This document shows, in pieces, positions 31,183 to 40,636 of a stretch of DNA of 64,000 bases. The notes under the pieces are model-generated. The model saw only the letters and a program-made list of their open reading frames with translations. It was not told the DNA's origin and searched no databases. The first letter of the stretch is position 1, and each line of letters starts with the position of its first letter. The position numbers and the translations under genes were made by a program. The DNA is from Streptomyces halstedii (GTDB lineage: Bacteria > Actinomycetota > Actinomycetes > Streptomycetales > Streptomycetaceae): NCBI GenBank assembly GCA_000720535.1, contig JOAZ01000009.1:1-64000 (forward strand), written 5' to 3'.

Positions 31183-33555
31183 CTACGCGCCCGCCCTGAT
31201 CCTGTCCCGGTCTTGGCCGCCGCCCTCCCCCGGTATCTCCTCGGAAGCCCCGCCCGGTATGCCCCCGGGTGCGCCGCCGGGTATCCCCTCCGCGGGCCGG
31301 GACCGCGGGGGGACTGCCGGTGCCGACTCCCCCTCGCTCAGTCCGAACCGCCGGTGGAACGCGCGCAGGGGTGCGGGCGCCCACCAGGTGGCCCGGCCCA
31401 TCACCTTCATCACCGCGGGCACCAGCAGGCTGCGCACCACCATGGCGTCCATCAGGACGGCCAGGGCGATGCCGAGTCCCAGCATCTTCGTGTTGGTCAC
31501 CCGCGAGGTGCCGATGGCGACCATCACCACGGCGAGGATCACGGCGGCCGCGGTGATCAGTCCGCCGGTGTGCCGCAGTCCGAAGGTCACCGCGTGCTCG
31601 TGCTCGCCGGTGCGGTCGTACTCCTCCTTGATACGGGAGAGCAGGAACACCCCGTAGTCCATGGAGAGCCCGAACGCCACGCAGAACATCAGCACGGGCA
31701 AGGTGGTCTCTATGTCGCCGGTGCTGGTGAACGCGAGCAGACCGGAGAGGTGGCCGTCCTGGAACACCCACACCACCGCGCCGAACATCGCGGTCAGGCT
31801 GAGGGCGTTGAGCACGACCGCCTGGAGGGGGATCAGCACACTGCCGGTCAGCAGGAAGACCAGCAGCAGCGTCACGACGACGATGATGCCCACCGCCCAG
31901 GGGAGCCGGTCCGCGATGGCGTCCTGGGAGTCGACCAGCGCGGCGGCGGTGCCCGTCACCGAGGTGTCGAAGGGGGCGGGAACGGCCCGCAGGTCCCTCA
32001 CCAGGTGCTGGGCGTCCTGCCCTACGGACTCCCCGTCGGGCAGCACCTCGAAGTAGGCGGTGTTCTCCGCGGTGAGCGGGCCGTCGACCCGTCGCACCCC
32101 GTCGAGGGCGGCGACCCGGGCCCGGAAGTCCTCGTACTGGGCGGGGGTCGCCGGCCCTTCGGCGAGCACTTCGAGGCCGCCGCCCGGGTTCCCGGGGAAT
32201 CCGTGCTGGATGTGCTCCTGGACGACACGGGACTCCGCCGTCGCGGGCAGTTGGCGGTGGTCCGCCGTACCGAACTTCACCCCGAGGAAGGGCAGGCCCA
32301 GCAGCACGAGCCCCACTGTGGTGAGCACGGCGAAGACCGGTGCCCTGCGCATCACGAGCGCCGCGAAGCGGCCCCACCGCGCGCCCGGCCCGGTGTCCCT
32401 GCCTGGAGGGGTGCCCTTGCCCGATTCGGTGTCCCTGCCCGAGGCGGTGGCCGGAGCGGTGGACGCGTCCGCGGCCGCCGTGGCCCGCCTCGGTCGGCGC
32501 AGCAGGCGGCGCAGGTCCAGGGAGTTGACGCGCGGGCCGAGCAGCATCAGGGCCGCCGGGAGCAGGATGAGGGCCGCGGCGGCGGCCAGGAGCACCACGG
32601 CGATCCCGGCGTAGGCGAAGGAGCGCAGGAAGTACTGCGGGAAGACCAGCATCGCCGCCAGTGACACCGCCACCGTGAGCGCGGAGAAGAGCACCGTGCG
32701 CCCCGCTGTGCGCAGCGTGGTGCCGATCGCCGCCCGGGTGTCCGCCCCCGCGTTCAGCTCCTCACGGAACCGGCGCACGATGAACAGGGCGTAGTCAATG
32801 GCCAGTCCGAGGCCCAGTGCCGTGGTGAGGTTCTGGGCGAAGACGGAGACGTCGGTGAACTCGGTGATGCCCCGCAGCACCGCGTTGGTCCCGAGGATCG
32901 CGACGATGCCGACGCCGAGCGGGAGGAGGGCGGCGACGGCGCTGCCGAAGACCATGACCAGCAGCACCAGCGTCACGGGCAGGGCGATGAGCTCCGCGCG
33001 GAGCAGGTCCTCCTCGATGATGGTCTGCATGTCGTGCTGTACCGCGACGGGCCCGCCGACCGAGACCTCCACCGGGCCGTGCTCGCCGCGGTAGGCGGGG
33101 GCTATCCGGTCGAGGATCTCGCCCGCGGCCTTCTCCTCGCCCTCGATGCGGGCGACGACGAGCGCTTCGTGTCCGTCCTCGGAGCGGAGGGCGGGGGACT
33201 TGCCCTGCCAGTAGGAACCGACGCCGGTGACCCCTTCTTCGGCGGCCAGGCGCTCGGTGAGCCGGGCGGCTTCGGCGGCCACCGCCGGGTCGTCGACGGA
33301 GGCGCTTCCGCTGTGGACGAGGAGCAGGAGGTTGGGCTGCGAGGCGGGGAACTCACGCTCCAGCGCCTTGGTCGCGTAGGTCGACTCGGCGCCGGGGGCC
33401 GTCCAGCCCCCGCTGCCCATCCGGTCGGCCACGCCGCTTCCCGCGAACACGGCGAGCACCGTGATGACCAGGGCGGCCAGCAGTGCGAGCCGTGGTCGCG
33501 CGGTGACGAAGCGGGTCCAGCCCCCGACGCGCTCGCCGCTGTTGACTTCGGACAT
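31183..33555 (-). CDS. MmpL/RND-type exporter
   Basis: A 790-residue membrane protein with the duplicated MMPL layout. Each half has one helix, a large outer loop, then a five-helix bundle; the first helix is [18 protein letters not shown]. The proton-relay region reads [19 protein letters not shown] in the first half and [20 protein letters not shown] in the second, the paired Asp-Tyr motifs of this family. Actinobacterial members export lipids or hydrophobic antibiotics. The C-terminal 50 residues are a Pro/Gly/Glu-rich tail. Divergent from a TetR gene with clear inverted repeats between, so likely drug- or lipid-inducible. Confidence 0.9.
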   Translation of the reverse strand: MSEVNSGERVGGWTRFVTARPRLALLAALVITVLAVFAGSGVADRMGSGGWTAPGAESTYATKALEREFPASQPNLLLLVHSGSASVDDPAVAAEAARLTERLAAEEGVTGVGSYWQGKSPALRSEDGHEALVVARIEGEEKAAGEILDRIAPAYRGEHGPVEVSVGGPVAVQHDMQTIIEEDLLRAELIALPVTLVLLVMVFGSAVAALLPLGVGIVAILGTNAVLRGITEFTDVSVFAQNLTTALGLGLAIDYALFIVRRFREELNAGADTRAAIGTTLRTAGRTVLFSALTVAVSLAAMLVFPQYFLRSFAYAGIAVVLLAAAAALILLPAALMLLGPRVNSLDLRRLLRRPRRATAAADASTAPATASGRDTESGKGTPPGRDTGPGARWGRFAALVMRRAPVFAVLTTVGLVLLGLPFLGVKFGTADHRQLPATAESRVVQEHIQHGFPGNPGGGLEVLAEGPATPAQYEDFRARVAALDGVRRVDGPLTAENTAYFEVLPDGESVGQDAQHLVRDLRAVPAPFDTSVTGTAAALVDSQDAIADRLPWAVGIIVVVTLLLVFLLTGSVLIPLQAVVLNALSLTAMFGAVVWVFQDGHLSGLLAFTSTGDIETTLPVLMFCVAFGLSMDYGVFLLSRIKEEYDRTGEHEHAVTFGLRHTGGLITAAAVILAVVMVAIGTSRVTNTKMLGLGIALAVLMDAMVVRSLLVPAVMKVMGRATWWAPAPLRAFHRRFGLSEGESAPAVPPRSRPAEGIPGGAPGGIPGGASEEIPGEGGGQDRDRIRAGA

Positions 33556-33612
33556 GGTGCGGTGTCCCCTTCACCCCAGACCCGGGCAGCGCAGGGCAGC
33601 ATGGGTCGGTCA

Positions 33613-33683
33613 TTGCCAATTAGACTGGCAAACACGAGTCGGCGCTCGCGTTTTTCAAGAATGCGAGTGGCTACTCGTGTTTG
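33613..33683. promoter_or_regulatory. Operator region between exporter and TetR
   Basis: Two palindromic structures are seen. TTGCCA-N7-TGGCAA spans 33613-33631. An 11-base perfect inverted pair, CAAACACGAGT (33629-33639) and ACTCGTGTTTG (33673-33683), is separated by 33 bases and may be two half-operators or a loop. The stretch is AT-richer than its surroundings, as promoters here are. Confidence 0.65.
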
Positions 33684-33714
33684 TCAACCGCGTCCTGAAA
33701 GCTGGGGATTGACC

Positions 33715-34542
33715 GTGTCGGAGGCCAGGGCCAACAAAGCCGCCGAGCCCGCGCAGCACACCGAGGCCGGAACCGGAACCACACCAGGAACCGAAGCGAG
33801 GACCGGGCCGAGAACCACACAAGGAGCCGGACCCGGACCCGGAGCGACACCGGAGGCCGCAACCGATCCGGAATCCGCAACCGGTCCGGAGGCCACAACC
33901 GCCCGCCCCCGCCGCCGGCAGGCGCGCGGCGAGGCCCGTATCGCCCAGTTGCTGGAGGCCGCCGCCACCGTCTTCACCACCAGCGGTTACAACGGGGCCA
34001 GCACCAACGCCATCGCCCGGGAGGCGGGCGTGTCCCCCGGCACCCTCTACCAGTTCTTCCCGAACAAGGAGGCCATCGCGGTCGAGCTCGGCAACCGGCT
34101 CACGCACCGCTGGCGGGAGACGTACGGAGCCGCGTTCGTCCACAGCCACCTGGAGCTGCCGCTCGACCGGATGCTGGACGCGATCCTCGACCCACTGATC
34201 GCCTTCAACTGCGAGAACCCGGCCTTCGCCGTCCTGACCCACGGCTCGGAGATCCCGGGCGTGATCAGCCAGGAACACGACGCCCTCCACGAGACGATGC
34301 TCACCCGCACCGAGGAGCTGATCAGCGGCTACCTCCCCGACCTCCCCGCCGACCGGGTGACCCGCATCGCGGACACGGCGTTCGTCGTCTTCAAGTCGGG
34401 CCTCGACCTGGTCATGGCCCACGACGGGCCCGAACGGGAGGCGTACATCGCGGAGTTGAAGGCGGTGATGTACGGCTACCTGCACCCTCTGGCCCGCGCC
34501 CGGCCAACCGGGGTGACGGCACACGACACCGATACCCCCTAG
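33715..34542 (+). CDS. TetR-family regulator of the exporter
   Basis: A 275-residue regulator. The helix-turn-helix (about 80-125) has FTTSGYNGASTNAIAREAGV and SPGTLYQFFPNKEAIAVEL; a C-terminal TetR ligand domain follows (FAVLTHGSEIPGVISQEHDAL). The first 65 residues are a low-complexity Thr/Gly/Pro/Glu tail with ATGPEA- and GTTPGTEA-like units, unusual for the family. An internal start near RPRRRQARGE would give a normal-length protein. It probably represses the divergent MmpL-type gene. The stop codon lies inside the copper operator that follows. Confidence 0.85.
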   Translation: MSEARANKAAEPAQHTEAGTGTTPGTEARTGPRTTQGAGPGPGATPEAATDPESATGPEATTARPRRRQARGEARIAQLLEAAATVFTTSGYNGASTNAIAREAGVSPGTLYQFFPNKEAIAVELGNRLTHRWRETYGAAFVHSHLELPLDRMLDAILDPLIAFNCENPAFAVLTHGSEIPGVISQEHDALHETMLTRTEELISGYLPDLPADRVTRIADTAFVVFKSGLDLVMAHDGPEREAYIAELKAVMYGYLHPLARARPTGVTAHDTDTP

Positions 34543-34548
34543 GGGTAT
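34532..34548. promoter_or_regulatory. CsoR-type copper operator
   Basis: ATACCCC-CTA-GGGGTAT is a perfect seven-base palindrome of the form bound by the Cu(I) sensor CsoR in Streptomyces. It overlaps the TetR stop codon (34540-34542) and is followed by TAGTAT, a likely -10, so copper would relieve repression of the chaperone and CopA genes. No csoR gene is in the window. Confidence 0.82.
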
Positions 34549-34629
34549 AGTATCGAAGAAGTGGGGCGCACCGGCCTTCCCGGTGCCCCTCGCTCCATGC
34601 CCCCGTGTGCCCGCGAAGAGGAGAACGTC

Positions 34630-34935
34630 ATGACCACCGAGACCGAGACCCCCCGGACCGCCGGCTCCTGCTGCTCGTCCACCGGTTCCTGCCAGGACGG
34701 GGCGGCGGACGCCCAGGCGGGCGGCGTCACCACCGTCTACACGGTGACGGGCATGACCTGCGGCCACTGCGAAGGCGCCGTCTCCGAGGAGATCTCCGGG
34801 CTGGAGGGCGTCACCTCCGTCCAGGCCGAGGCGTCGAGCGGCCGGGTGACCGTCACCTCCGCGGCCCCGCTGTCCGAGGACGCCGTACGCGCGGCCGTCG
34901 ACGAGGCGGGTTACGAGCTCGTGGGCCAGGCCTGA
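34630..34935 (+). CDS. copZ: Copper chaperone (HMA domain)
   Basis: A 101-residue cytoplasmic Cu(I) carrier. The HMA domain (about 35-100) carries the metal motif MTCGHC and the usual VSEEISGLEGVTSVQAEAS helix-strand. An N-terminal extension adds a second Cys-rich element, GSCCSSTGSCQDG, that could bind extra metal. AGAGGAG lies ahead of the ATG. Delivers copper to the downstream ATPase. Under the CsoR-type box. Confidence 0.9.
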   Translation: MTTETETPRTAGSCCSSTGSCQDGAADAQAGGVTTVYTVTGMTCGHCEGAVSEEISGLEGVTSVQAEASSGRVTVTSAAPLSEDAVRAAVDEAGYELVGQA

Positions 34936-35134
34936 GAGCCGGGCACCCGCCCGACGCCGGGCGGTGCGGGTCCGTGAGCCCGGACCCGCACCCCGCCCGG
35001 CCCCCGGTGGCACGCCCCGTGACCCGGGACCCGCGCCCCACCCCTTCCCCGTCGGGCCGGCCGCCGCCAGGAGATCCGCGCGAGCGGACACCGGTGAGCG
35101 AACGGCCCGGCATGCGTCACCCAGGAGTCCGGCC

Positions 35135-37489
35135 ATGGCCAGTACCACAACAGCCGATGCCCCGGCAGCGGAAGCGTCCGAGGCCGAGCTGACGATCGGC
35201 GGAATGACCTGCGCCTCGTGCGCGGCCCGCGTCGAGAAGAAGCTCAACCGGATGGACGGCGTCACCGCCGCCACCGTCAACTACGCGACCGAGAAGGCCC
35301 GCGTCCGGTTCGCCGCCGGAACCACGCTCGACGATCTCGTCGCCACCGTCGAGAGGACCGGGTACAGCGCGCGGCCCGTCCCCAAGGCGGCTCCCGCACC
35401 GTCTCCGGCGGCCCCGGCGTCCACCACCGGGGGCCACGGCGGGTCCGACGAGGGGCACGCCCCCGACGACGGGGACGAGCGCGCCGACACCCAGGACACC
35501 GCCGACCGCGGCGCCGCCGACGCCCTCGCCGCGCTGCGGCAGCGCCTGCTGGTCACCGTCACGCTCGCCGTGCCGGTGGTCCTGATGGCGATGGTCCCCG
35601 CCCTCCAGTTCGACAACTGGCAGTGGCTCTCCCTCACGCTCGCCGCCCCCGTGGTCGTCTGGGGCGGGCTGCCCTTCCACCGCGCCACCTGGACGAACCT
35701 CAAGCACGGCGCGGCGACGATGGACACCCTGGTGTCGGTCGGAACCCTCGCCGCGTTCGGCTGGTCGGTGTGGGCGCTGTTCCTCGGCAACGCGGGCATG
35801 GCCGGGATGCGGCACGGGTTCGAGTTCACCGTCTCCCGCTCGGACCCGTCCTCCACCATCTATCTGGAGGTCGCGGCCGGGGTCATCGCCTTCATCCTGC
35901 TGGGCCGGTACCTGGAGGCCCGGTCCAAGCGCCAGGCGGGCTCCGCGCTGCGCGCGCTGATGCACCTCGGCGCGAAGGACGTGACGGTCCTGCGGGACGG
36001 CCGGGAGGTACGTGTCCCGGTCGGCCGGCTCGTCGTCGGTGACCGCTTCGTCGTGCGGCCCGGCGAGAAGATCGCCACGGACGGCACGGTCACCGAGGGG
36101 TCCTCGGCCGTGGACGCCTCGATGCTCACCGGCGAGTCCGTGCCGGTGGACACCGCCCCGGGCGACTTCGTCGCCGGTGCCACGCTCAACATGTCGGGCC
36201 GGCTGGTGGTCGAGGCCACCCGGGTCGGCGGGGACACCCAGCTGGCGCGGATGGCGAAGCTGGTCGAGGACGCGCAGAGCGGCAAGGCCTCCGCCCAGCG
36301 CCTCGCGGACCGCATCTCCGCGGTCTTCGTACCCGTGGTGCTGCTGATCGCCCTGGCCACCCTGGTCACCTGGCTGCTCGTCACCGGCGACGTCACCGCG
36401 TCGTTCACCGCGGCCGTCGCCGTACTGATCATCGCCTGCCCGTGCGCCCTCGGGCTCGCCACGCCCACCGCCCTCATGGTCGGCACCGGGCGCGGCGCCC
36501 AGCTCGGCATCCTCATCAAGGGCCCCGAGGTCCTGGAGACCACCCGCCGCGCGGACACGATCGTCCTGGACAAGACGGGTACGGTCACCACCGGCCGGAT
36601 GACCCTCGGCGCCGTGCACACCGCGCCCGGCACGGACGAGGCCGAGGTGCTGCGGCTCGCGGGCGCCCTGGAGTACGCCTCCGAGCACCCGATCGCCCAG
36701 GCGGTCGCCGCCGGGGCCGCCGACCGCACCGCCGGGCCGCTGCCCGCGACCGAGTCGTTCACCAACGTCCCCGGGCTCGGGGTCCGCGGCACGGTCGAGG
36801 GACACGAGGTGCTGGCGGGCCGCCCCCGGCTCCTCGCCGACGCCGGTATCGCCCTGCCGGCCGCCCTGTCCGGCGCGCTGGCGGACGCGGCGAGGCAGGG
36901 GCGCACGGCCATCGCGGTCGCCTGGGACGGCGAGGCCCGTGGAGTGCTGGAGGTCGCCGACGCGGTGAAGGAGAGCAGCGCGGAGGCCGTCGCGGAGCTG
37001 CGCGCCCTGGGCCTGCGGCCGATCCTGCTCACCGGCGACAACCAGGCCGTGGCGGACGCCGTGGCCCGTACCGTGGGGATCGACGAGGTCTACGCGGAGG
37101 TCATGCCCGAGGACAAGGTGGACGTCGTCCGGCGCCTCCAGGCCGAGGGTCGGTCCGTGGCGATGGTCGGTGACGGGGTCAACGACGCGGCGGCCCTCGC
37201 CGTGGCCGATCTGGGCCTGTCGATGGGAACCGGCACGGACGCGGCGATCGAAGCGGGCGACCTCACGTTGGTTCGTGGAGATCTCAAGGTGGCCGCTGAC
37301 GCCATCCGGCTGTCAAGGCGTACGCTGTCGACCATCAGAAGCAACCTCTTCTGGGCCTTCGGCTACAACGTGGCCGCACTGCCTCTGGCTGCGTTCGGGC
37401 TGCTCAGCCCCATGATCGCGGGTGCGGCGATGGCGTTTTCGTCGGTCTTCGTCGTGACGAACAGCCTGCGGTTGCGCTCCTTCACATAA
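35135..37489 (+). CDS. copA: Copper-exporting P1B-type ATPase
   Basis: A 784-residue Cu(I) efflux pump. One N-terminal HMA domain with GMTCASC (about 26-32) is followed by a Pro/Asp-rich linker and eight membrane helices. The actuator carries SMLTGESVP, the transport site is CPC in IIACPCALGLATP, the phosphorylation site is DKTGTVTTG, and HPIAQAV and GDGVNDAAALA complete the ATP site. The eighth helix has the YN (YNVAALPLAAFG) and SSVFVVTNSLRLR motifs typical of CopA. Start at ATG 35135 with CAGGAG nine bases upstream. Co-regulated with the chaperone gene; the 199 bp gap between holds no gene. Confidence 0.94.
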   Translation: MASTTTADAPAAEASEAELTIGGMTCASCAARVEKKLNRMDGVTAATVNYATEKARVRFAAGTTLDDLVATVERTGYSARPVPKAAPAPSPAAPASTTGGHGGSDEGHAPDDGDERADTQDTADRGAADALAALRQRLLVTVTLAVPVVLMAMVPALQFDNWQWLSLTLAAPVVVWGGLPFHRATWTNLKHGAATMDTLVSVGTLAAFGWSVWALFLGNAGMAGMRHGFEFTVSRSDPSSTIYLEVAAGVIAFILLGRYLEARSKRQAGSALRALMHLGAKDVTVLRDGREVRVPVGRLVVGDRFVVRPGEKIATDGTVTEGSSAVDASMLTGESVPVDTAPGDFVAGATLNMSGRLVVEATRVGGDTQLARMAKLVEDAQSGKASAQRLADRISAVFVPVVLLIALATLVTWLLVTGDVTASFTAAVAVLIIACPCALGLATPTALMVGTGRGAQLGILIKGPEVLETTRRADTIVLDKTGTVTTGRMTLGAVHTAPGTDEAEVLRLAGALEYASEHPIAQAVAAGAADRTAGPLPATESFTNVPGLGVRGTVEGHEVLAGRPRLLADAGIALPAALSGALADAARQGRTAIAVAWDGEARGVLEVADAVKESSAEAVAELRALGLRPILLTGDNQAVADAVARTVGIDEVYAEVMPEDKVDVVRRLQAEGRSVAMVGDGVNDAAALAVADLGLSMGTGTDAAIEAGDLTLVRGDLKVAADAIRLSRRTLSTIRSNLFWAFGYNVAALPLAAFGLLSPMIAGAAMAFSSVFVVTNSLRLRSFT

Positions 37490-38068
37490 TTTCTACAAAG
37501 AGACTTAGATCACACCGATTCGAGGGTAACCATCTGATGGGTTGGTGAGTCTAAGAGTGCGATGCCAAGGATGTCTTGGGGGACGTCCGACTGGAGTGTC
37601 TTGGGGGGCGCTCCTGGCAAGCGTGGCCGGGGCACGTGCACCGGGGAGCTTTGAGCGGCCCTCCCGTGCGTACGTACCCCGGCAGATCGCACCAGCAGGA
37701 CCGAACTGAATACGCGCCACCGTAAGGAACAGCGGGAGCCCGAGTGCTCCCCGCAGACGCCCGGCCGGATCCCGTGGGGGGAATCCGCACCGGGACATGG
37801 GAAGCGCCCCGTCCGTCGACCCGTGGGGGGATCGGCAGACGGGGCGCTTCTCGCGTTCGCCGCCGCGCGCCGGGCCCACCAGCCCGCGAGGTGCGTCAGC
37901 CCGTGGCCGTGTCCCCCGTGCGGGGGACGCACAGGTGTCCACCGTGAGGTGACGATCCCGGATCGCCGGATCCGTAGCGTTCAGGGCAACGGCGGAACAG
38001 GGCGACAGCCCCTGAACCACCGCCCACGGCTTGGCCGTTACCCACCTTTTCCCTTCCCGGAGGACATC
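37490..38068. other. 579 bp intergenic region rich in stem structures
   Basis: No coding frame is convincing here. From the left: a low-GC stretch (37490-37560); a pair of direct repeats TGTCTTGGGGG near 37573 and 37598; a 13-base inverted repeat (37801-37850); a GTCCCCC-GTGC-GGGGGAC hairpin (37911-37928) that can alternatively be spanned by GTGCGTC (37891-37897) pairing with GACGCAC (37926-37932); and GTTCAGGG (37979-37986) with CCCTGAAC (38010-38017). The layout could be a terminator followed by a structured 5' leader or small RNA for the lipoprotein gene. Confidence 0.5.
37801..37850. terminator. Strong inverted repeat, possible terminator
   Basis: GAAGCGCCCCGTC (37801-37813) and GACGGGGCGCTTC (37838-37850) form a 13-base perfect stem around a 24-base loop. 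It lies about 310 bp after copA, too far to be its only terminator, and may end an unseen transcript. Confidence 0.6.
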
Positions 38069-38974
38069 ATGGCGCGCACGATCAGGACCACCGTTATGAC
38101 CGCACTGTGCTGCGCGGTGGTCGGCGCGGGGCTCGTCGGCTGCGTGGACATCACCGAGACGGAGCCGCGCCCGGCGTCCACCACCGGCGCGTCGCCGAGC
38201 GGATCCGGCCTGCTCTCCGGGACGAAGAAGATAGACGTCAAGGGCCGTTCGGTGAACGTCTCCTGCTCCGGCGACGCGGTGGACGGCAGGCCGGTCGTCG
38301 TCCTGATGGCCGGGCTGGGTGACGGACTGGACAAGATGGCCGCCCTCCAGAAGTCCTTGAGCGAGAAGGACCGGGTCTGCTCCTTCGACCGTCTCGGCGA
38401 GGGGGCGAGCGACAAGCCGACCGGTGCGCAGACCGTCGCCGACAGCGGGAAGGTCCTCACCGCCGTGCTCGACCGGGTCGCGGGCGACGGACCGGTCGTC
38501 CTGGCCGGCCACTCGCTGGGCGGACTGCTCGCCGCGCGGTACGCCCCCGACCACCAGGACCGGGTCAAGGGCCTCGTCCTCATGGACGCCACGTCGCCGA
38601 CCACCACCGCCGACATCGCGAAGGTGATCCCGGACTCGGCCGACGACGCGGGTGCCGAACTGCGGGCGCAGACCCTCGCGGTGAACGAGGGGGAGAACCC
38701 GGAGATGCTGGTCGTCCCCGACGGGAAGGTCCTCTCCGCCGGGGACATCCCGGTGGAGGTCATCCAGCACGGCACCCCCTACCTCGCCGAGGTCCCCACC
38801 TACGGGTCCGGCCTGGAAGAGGTGTGGTCCGAGGGCCAGCAGCAGTGGCTCGCGGTCTCCCCCGGGCGGGCCGTCCTCACCACCGCCGCCAAGAGCGGCC
38901 ACTACATCTACGCCGACCGGGCCGACCTCGCGGTCAAGGCCATCCAGCGCGTCACCACCCAGGCCGCCGGCTGA
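38069..38974 (+). CDS. Alpha/beta hydrolase lipoprotein
   Basis: A 301-residue secreted hydrolase. The signal peptide (TVMTALCCAVVGAG) ends in the lipobox LVGC, so Cys25 would be lipidated and the enzyme anchored outside the membrane. The fold shows VVLMAGLGDGLDKM, the nucleophile elbow GHSLGGLLAARY and a late histidine in AAKSGHYIYAD, matching a serine esterase/lipase. GGAGG precedes ATG 38069 at a good distance. Substrate unknown. Confidence 0.87.
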   Translation: MARTIRTTVMTALCCAVVGAGLVGCVDITETEPRPASTTGASPSGSGLLSGTKKIDVKGRSVNVSCSGDAVDGRPVVVLMAGLGDGLDKMAALQKSLSEKDRVCSFDRLGEGASDKPTGAQTVADSGKVLTAVLDRVAGDGPVVLAGHSLGGLLAARYAPDHQDRVKGLVLMDATSPTTTADIAKVIPDSADDAGAELRAQTLAVNEGENPEMLVVPDGKVLSAGDIPVEVIQHGTPYLAEVPTYGSGLEEVWSEGQQQWLAVSPGRAVLTTAAKSGHYIYADRADLAVKAIQRVTTQAAG

Positions 38975-39027
38975 GGACGGCCCGCCAGGGGCACGGTCGG
39001 CCACCGCTCGCCCCCTGAACGCCGAAT

Positions 39028-39071
39028 CGCCCCGGCACCGCGCTCGATGAGCGAGCGCGGCAGGCGGGGCG
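39028..39071. terminator. Terminator between convergent genes
   Basis: Nested hairpin: CCGCGCTCG (39038-39046) with CGAGCGCGG (39052-39060) around a five-base loop, inside CGCCCC (39028-39033) pairing with GGGGCG (39066-39071). It serves the lipoprotein gene and, from the other side, citrate synthase. Confidence 0.75.
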
Positions 39072-39140
39072 AAGGCATGGGCCGCGGGGACCCGGTACGG
39101 CGGTGGCTCCGGTGGGACCGGAACCGGTGGTGGTCGGGGC

Positions 39141-40439
39141 TCAGCGGCTCTCGACCGGGACGAAGTCGCGCAGGACCTCGCCGGTGTAGATCTGGCGCGG
39201 GCGGCCGATGCGGGATCCCGGCTCCTTGATCATCTCGTGCCACTGGGCGATCCAGCCGGGAAGGCGGCCGATCGCGAAGAGCACGGTGAACATCTCGCTC
39301 GGGAAGCCCATGGCCCGGTAGATCAGGCCCGTGTAGAAGTCCACGTTGGGGTAGAGGTTGCGCGAGACGAAGTAGTCGTCGGAGAGCGCGTGCTCTTCCA
39401 GCTTCAGCGCGATGTCGAGCAGCTCGTCGGACTTGCCGAGCGAGGACAGCACGTCGTGCGCCGCAGCCTTGATGATCTTGGCGCGCGGGTCGAAGGACTT
39501 GTACACCCGGTGGCCGAAGCCCATCAGGCGGACGCCGTCCTCCTTGTTCTTGACCTTCTGGATGAAGGAGTCGACGTCGCCGCCGTTGGCCTGGATGCCT
39601 TCCAGCATCTCCAGCACCGACTGGTTGGCACCGCCGTGCAGGGGGCCCCACAGCGCGGAGATGCCGGCGGAGATGGAGGCGAACATGTTGGCCTGCGAGG
39701 AGCCGACCAGGCGCACGGTGGAGGTCGAACAGTTCTGCTCGTGGTCCGCGTGCAGGATGAGCAGCTTCTCCAGCGCGGAGACGACGACCGGGTCCGGCAC
39801 GTACTCCTGGGCCGGCACCGAGAAGGTCATACGCAGGAAGTTCTCGACGTAACCGAGGTCGTTGCGCGGGTAGACGAACGGGTGACCGATCGACTTCTTG
39901 TACGCGTACGCCGCGATCGTCGGGAGCTTGGCCAGCAGCCGGATCGTCGAGAGGTGGCGCTGCGTCTCGTCGAACGGGTTGTGGCTGTCCTGGTAGAACG
40001 TGGACAGCGCGCTGACGACCGAGGACAGCATGGCCATCGGGTGGGCGTCGCGCGGGAAGCCGTCGAAGAAGCGCTTGACGTCCTCGTGCAGCAGCGTGTG
40101 CTGGGTGATCTCGTTCTTGAAGTCCGACAGCTCGTCGGCCTTGGGAAGCTCACCGTTGATCAGCGTGTAGGCGACCTCAAGGAAGGTCGAGCTCTCCGCG
40201 AGCTGCTCGATCGGGTAACCGCGGTAGCGCAGGATGCCCTGTTCGCCGTCGAGATAGGTGATGGCGGATTTATAGGCGGCGGTGTTGCCGTATCCGCTGT
40301 CCAGCGTGACCAGGCCGGTATTGGCCCGGAGCTTCCCGATGTCGAAGCCCTTGTCGCCGACGGTGCTGTCGATCACCGGGTAGGTGTACTCGTCATCGCC
40401 GTACCGCAGTACTACAGCGTTGTTGGTGTGCTCGCTCAC
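39141..40439 (-). CDS. gltA: Citrate synthase
   Basis: A 432-residue type II (hexameric) citrate synthase of the TCA cycle; condenses acetyl-CoA with oxaloacetate. Catalytic residues are visible in HADHEQNCSTSTVR (His), LWGPLHGGANQSVLEM (His) and GFGHRVYKSFDPRA, with the late SRNLYPNVDFYTGLIYRAMG (Asp). The lid and dimer helices are all present. GTG start at 40439 with GAGGGATGAC ahead. Housekeeping gene with strong Streptomyces-type codon bias. Confidence 0.96.
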   Translation of the reverse strand: MSEHTNNAVVLRYGDDEYTYPVIDSTVGDKGFDIGKLRANTGLVTLDSGYGNTAAYKSAITYLDGEQGILRYRGYPIEQLAESSTFLEVAYTLINGELPKADELSDFKNEITQHTLLHEDVKRFFDGFPRDAHPMAMLSSVVSALSTFYQDSHNPFDETQRHLSTIRLLAKLPTIAAYAYKKSIGHPFVYPRNDLGYVENFLRMTFSVPAQEYVPDPVVVSALEKLLILHADHEQNCSTSTVRLVGSSQANMFASISAGISALWGPLHGGANQSVLEMLEGIQANGGDVDSFIQKVKNKEDGVRLMGFGHRVYKSFDPRAKIIKAAAHDVLSSLGKSDELLDIALKLEEHALSDDYFVSRNLYPNVDFYTGLIYRAMGFPSEMFTVLFAIGRLPGWIAQWHEMIKEPGSRIGRPRQIYTGEVLRDFVPVESR

Positions 40440-40636
40440 GTCATCCCTCACCGACGTAGTGCCTCTTCTTCGAGGTGCCCTGACTGTCTCCACCCTCCCC
40501 CATTTGGCTCAGGAGAGTGCACTCGGGGTCGTCCATTGGACCTACCGACGGCACTGAGTGCCGCCAACTTTCTCATCCTGCCCCCTCTCTTCCGGTTCCG
40601 GAAGAGCTCAGTGATGTTTCCCACCGTTTTGATCGA

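Noticed and set aside
37510-37932. 140-codon minus-strand frame after copA
   Set aside because: The last 25 codons look mildly gene-like, but the rest is Arg/Pro-rich and the region is dominated by inverted repeats.
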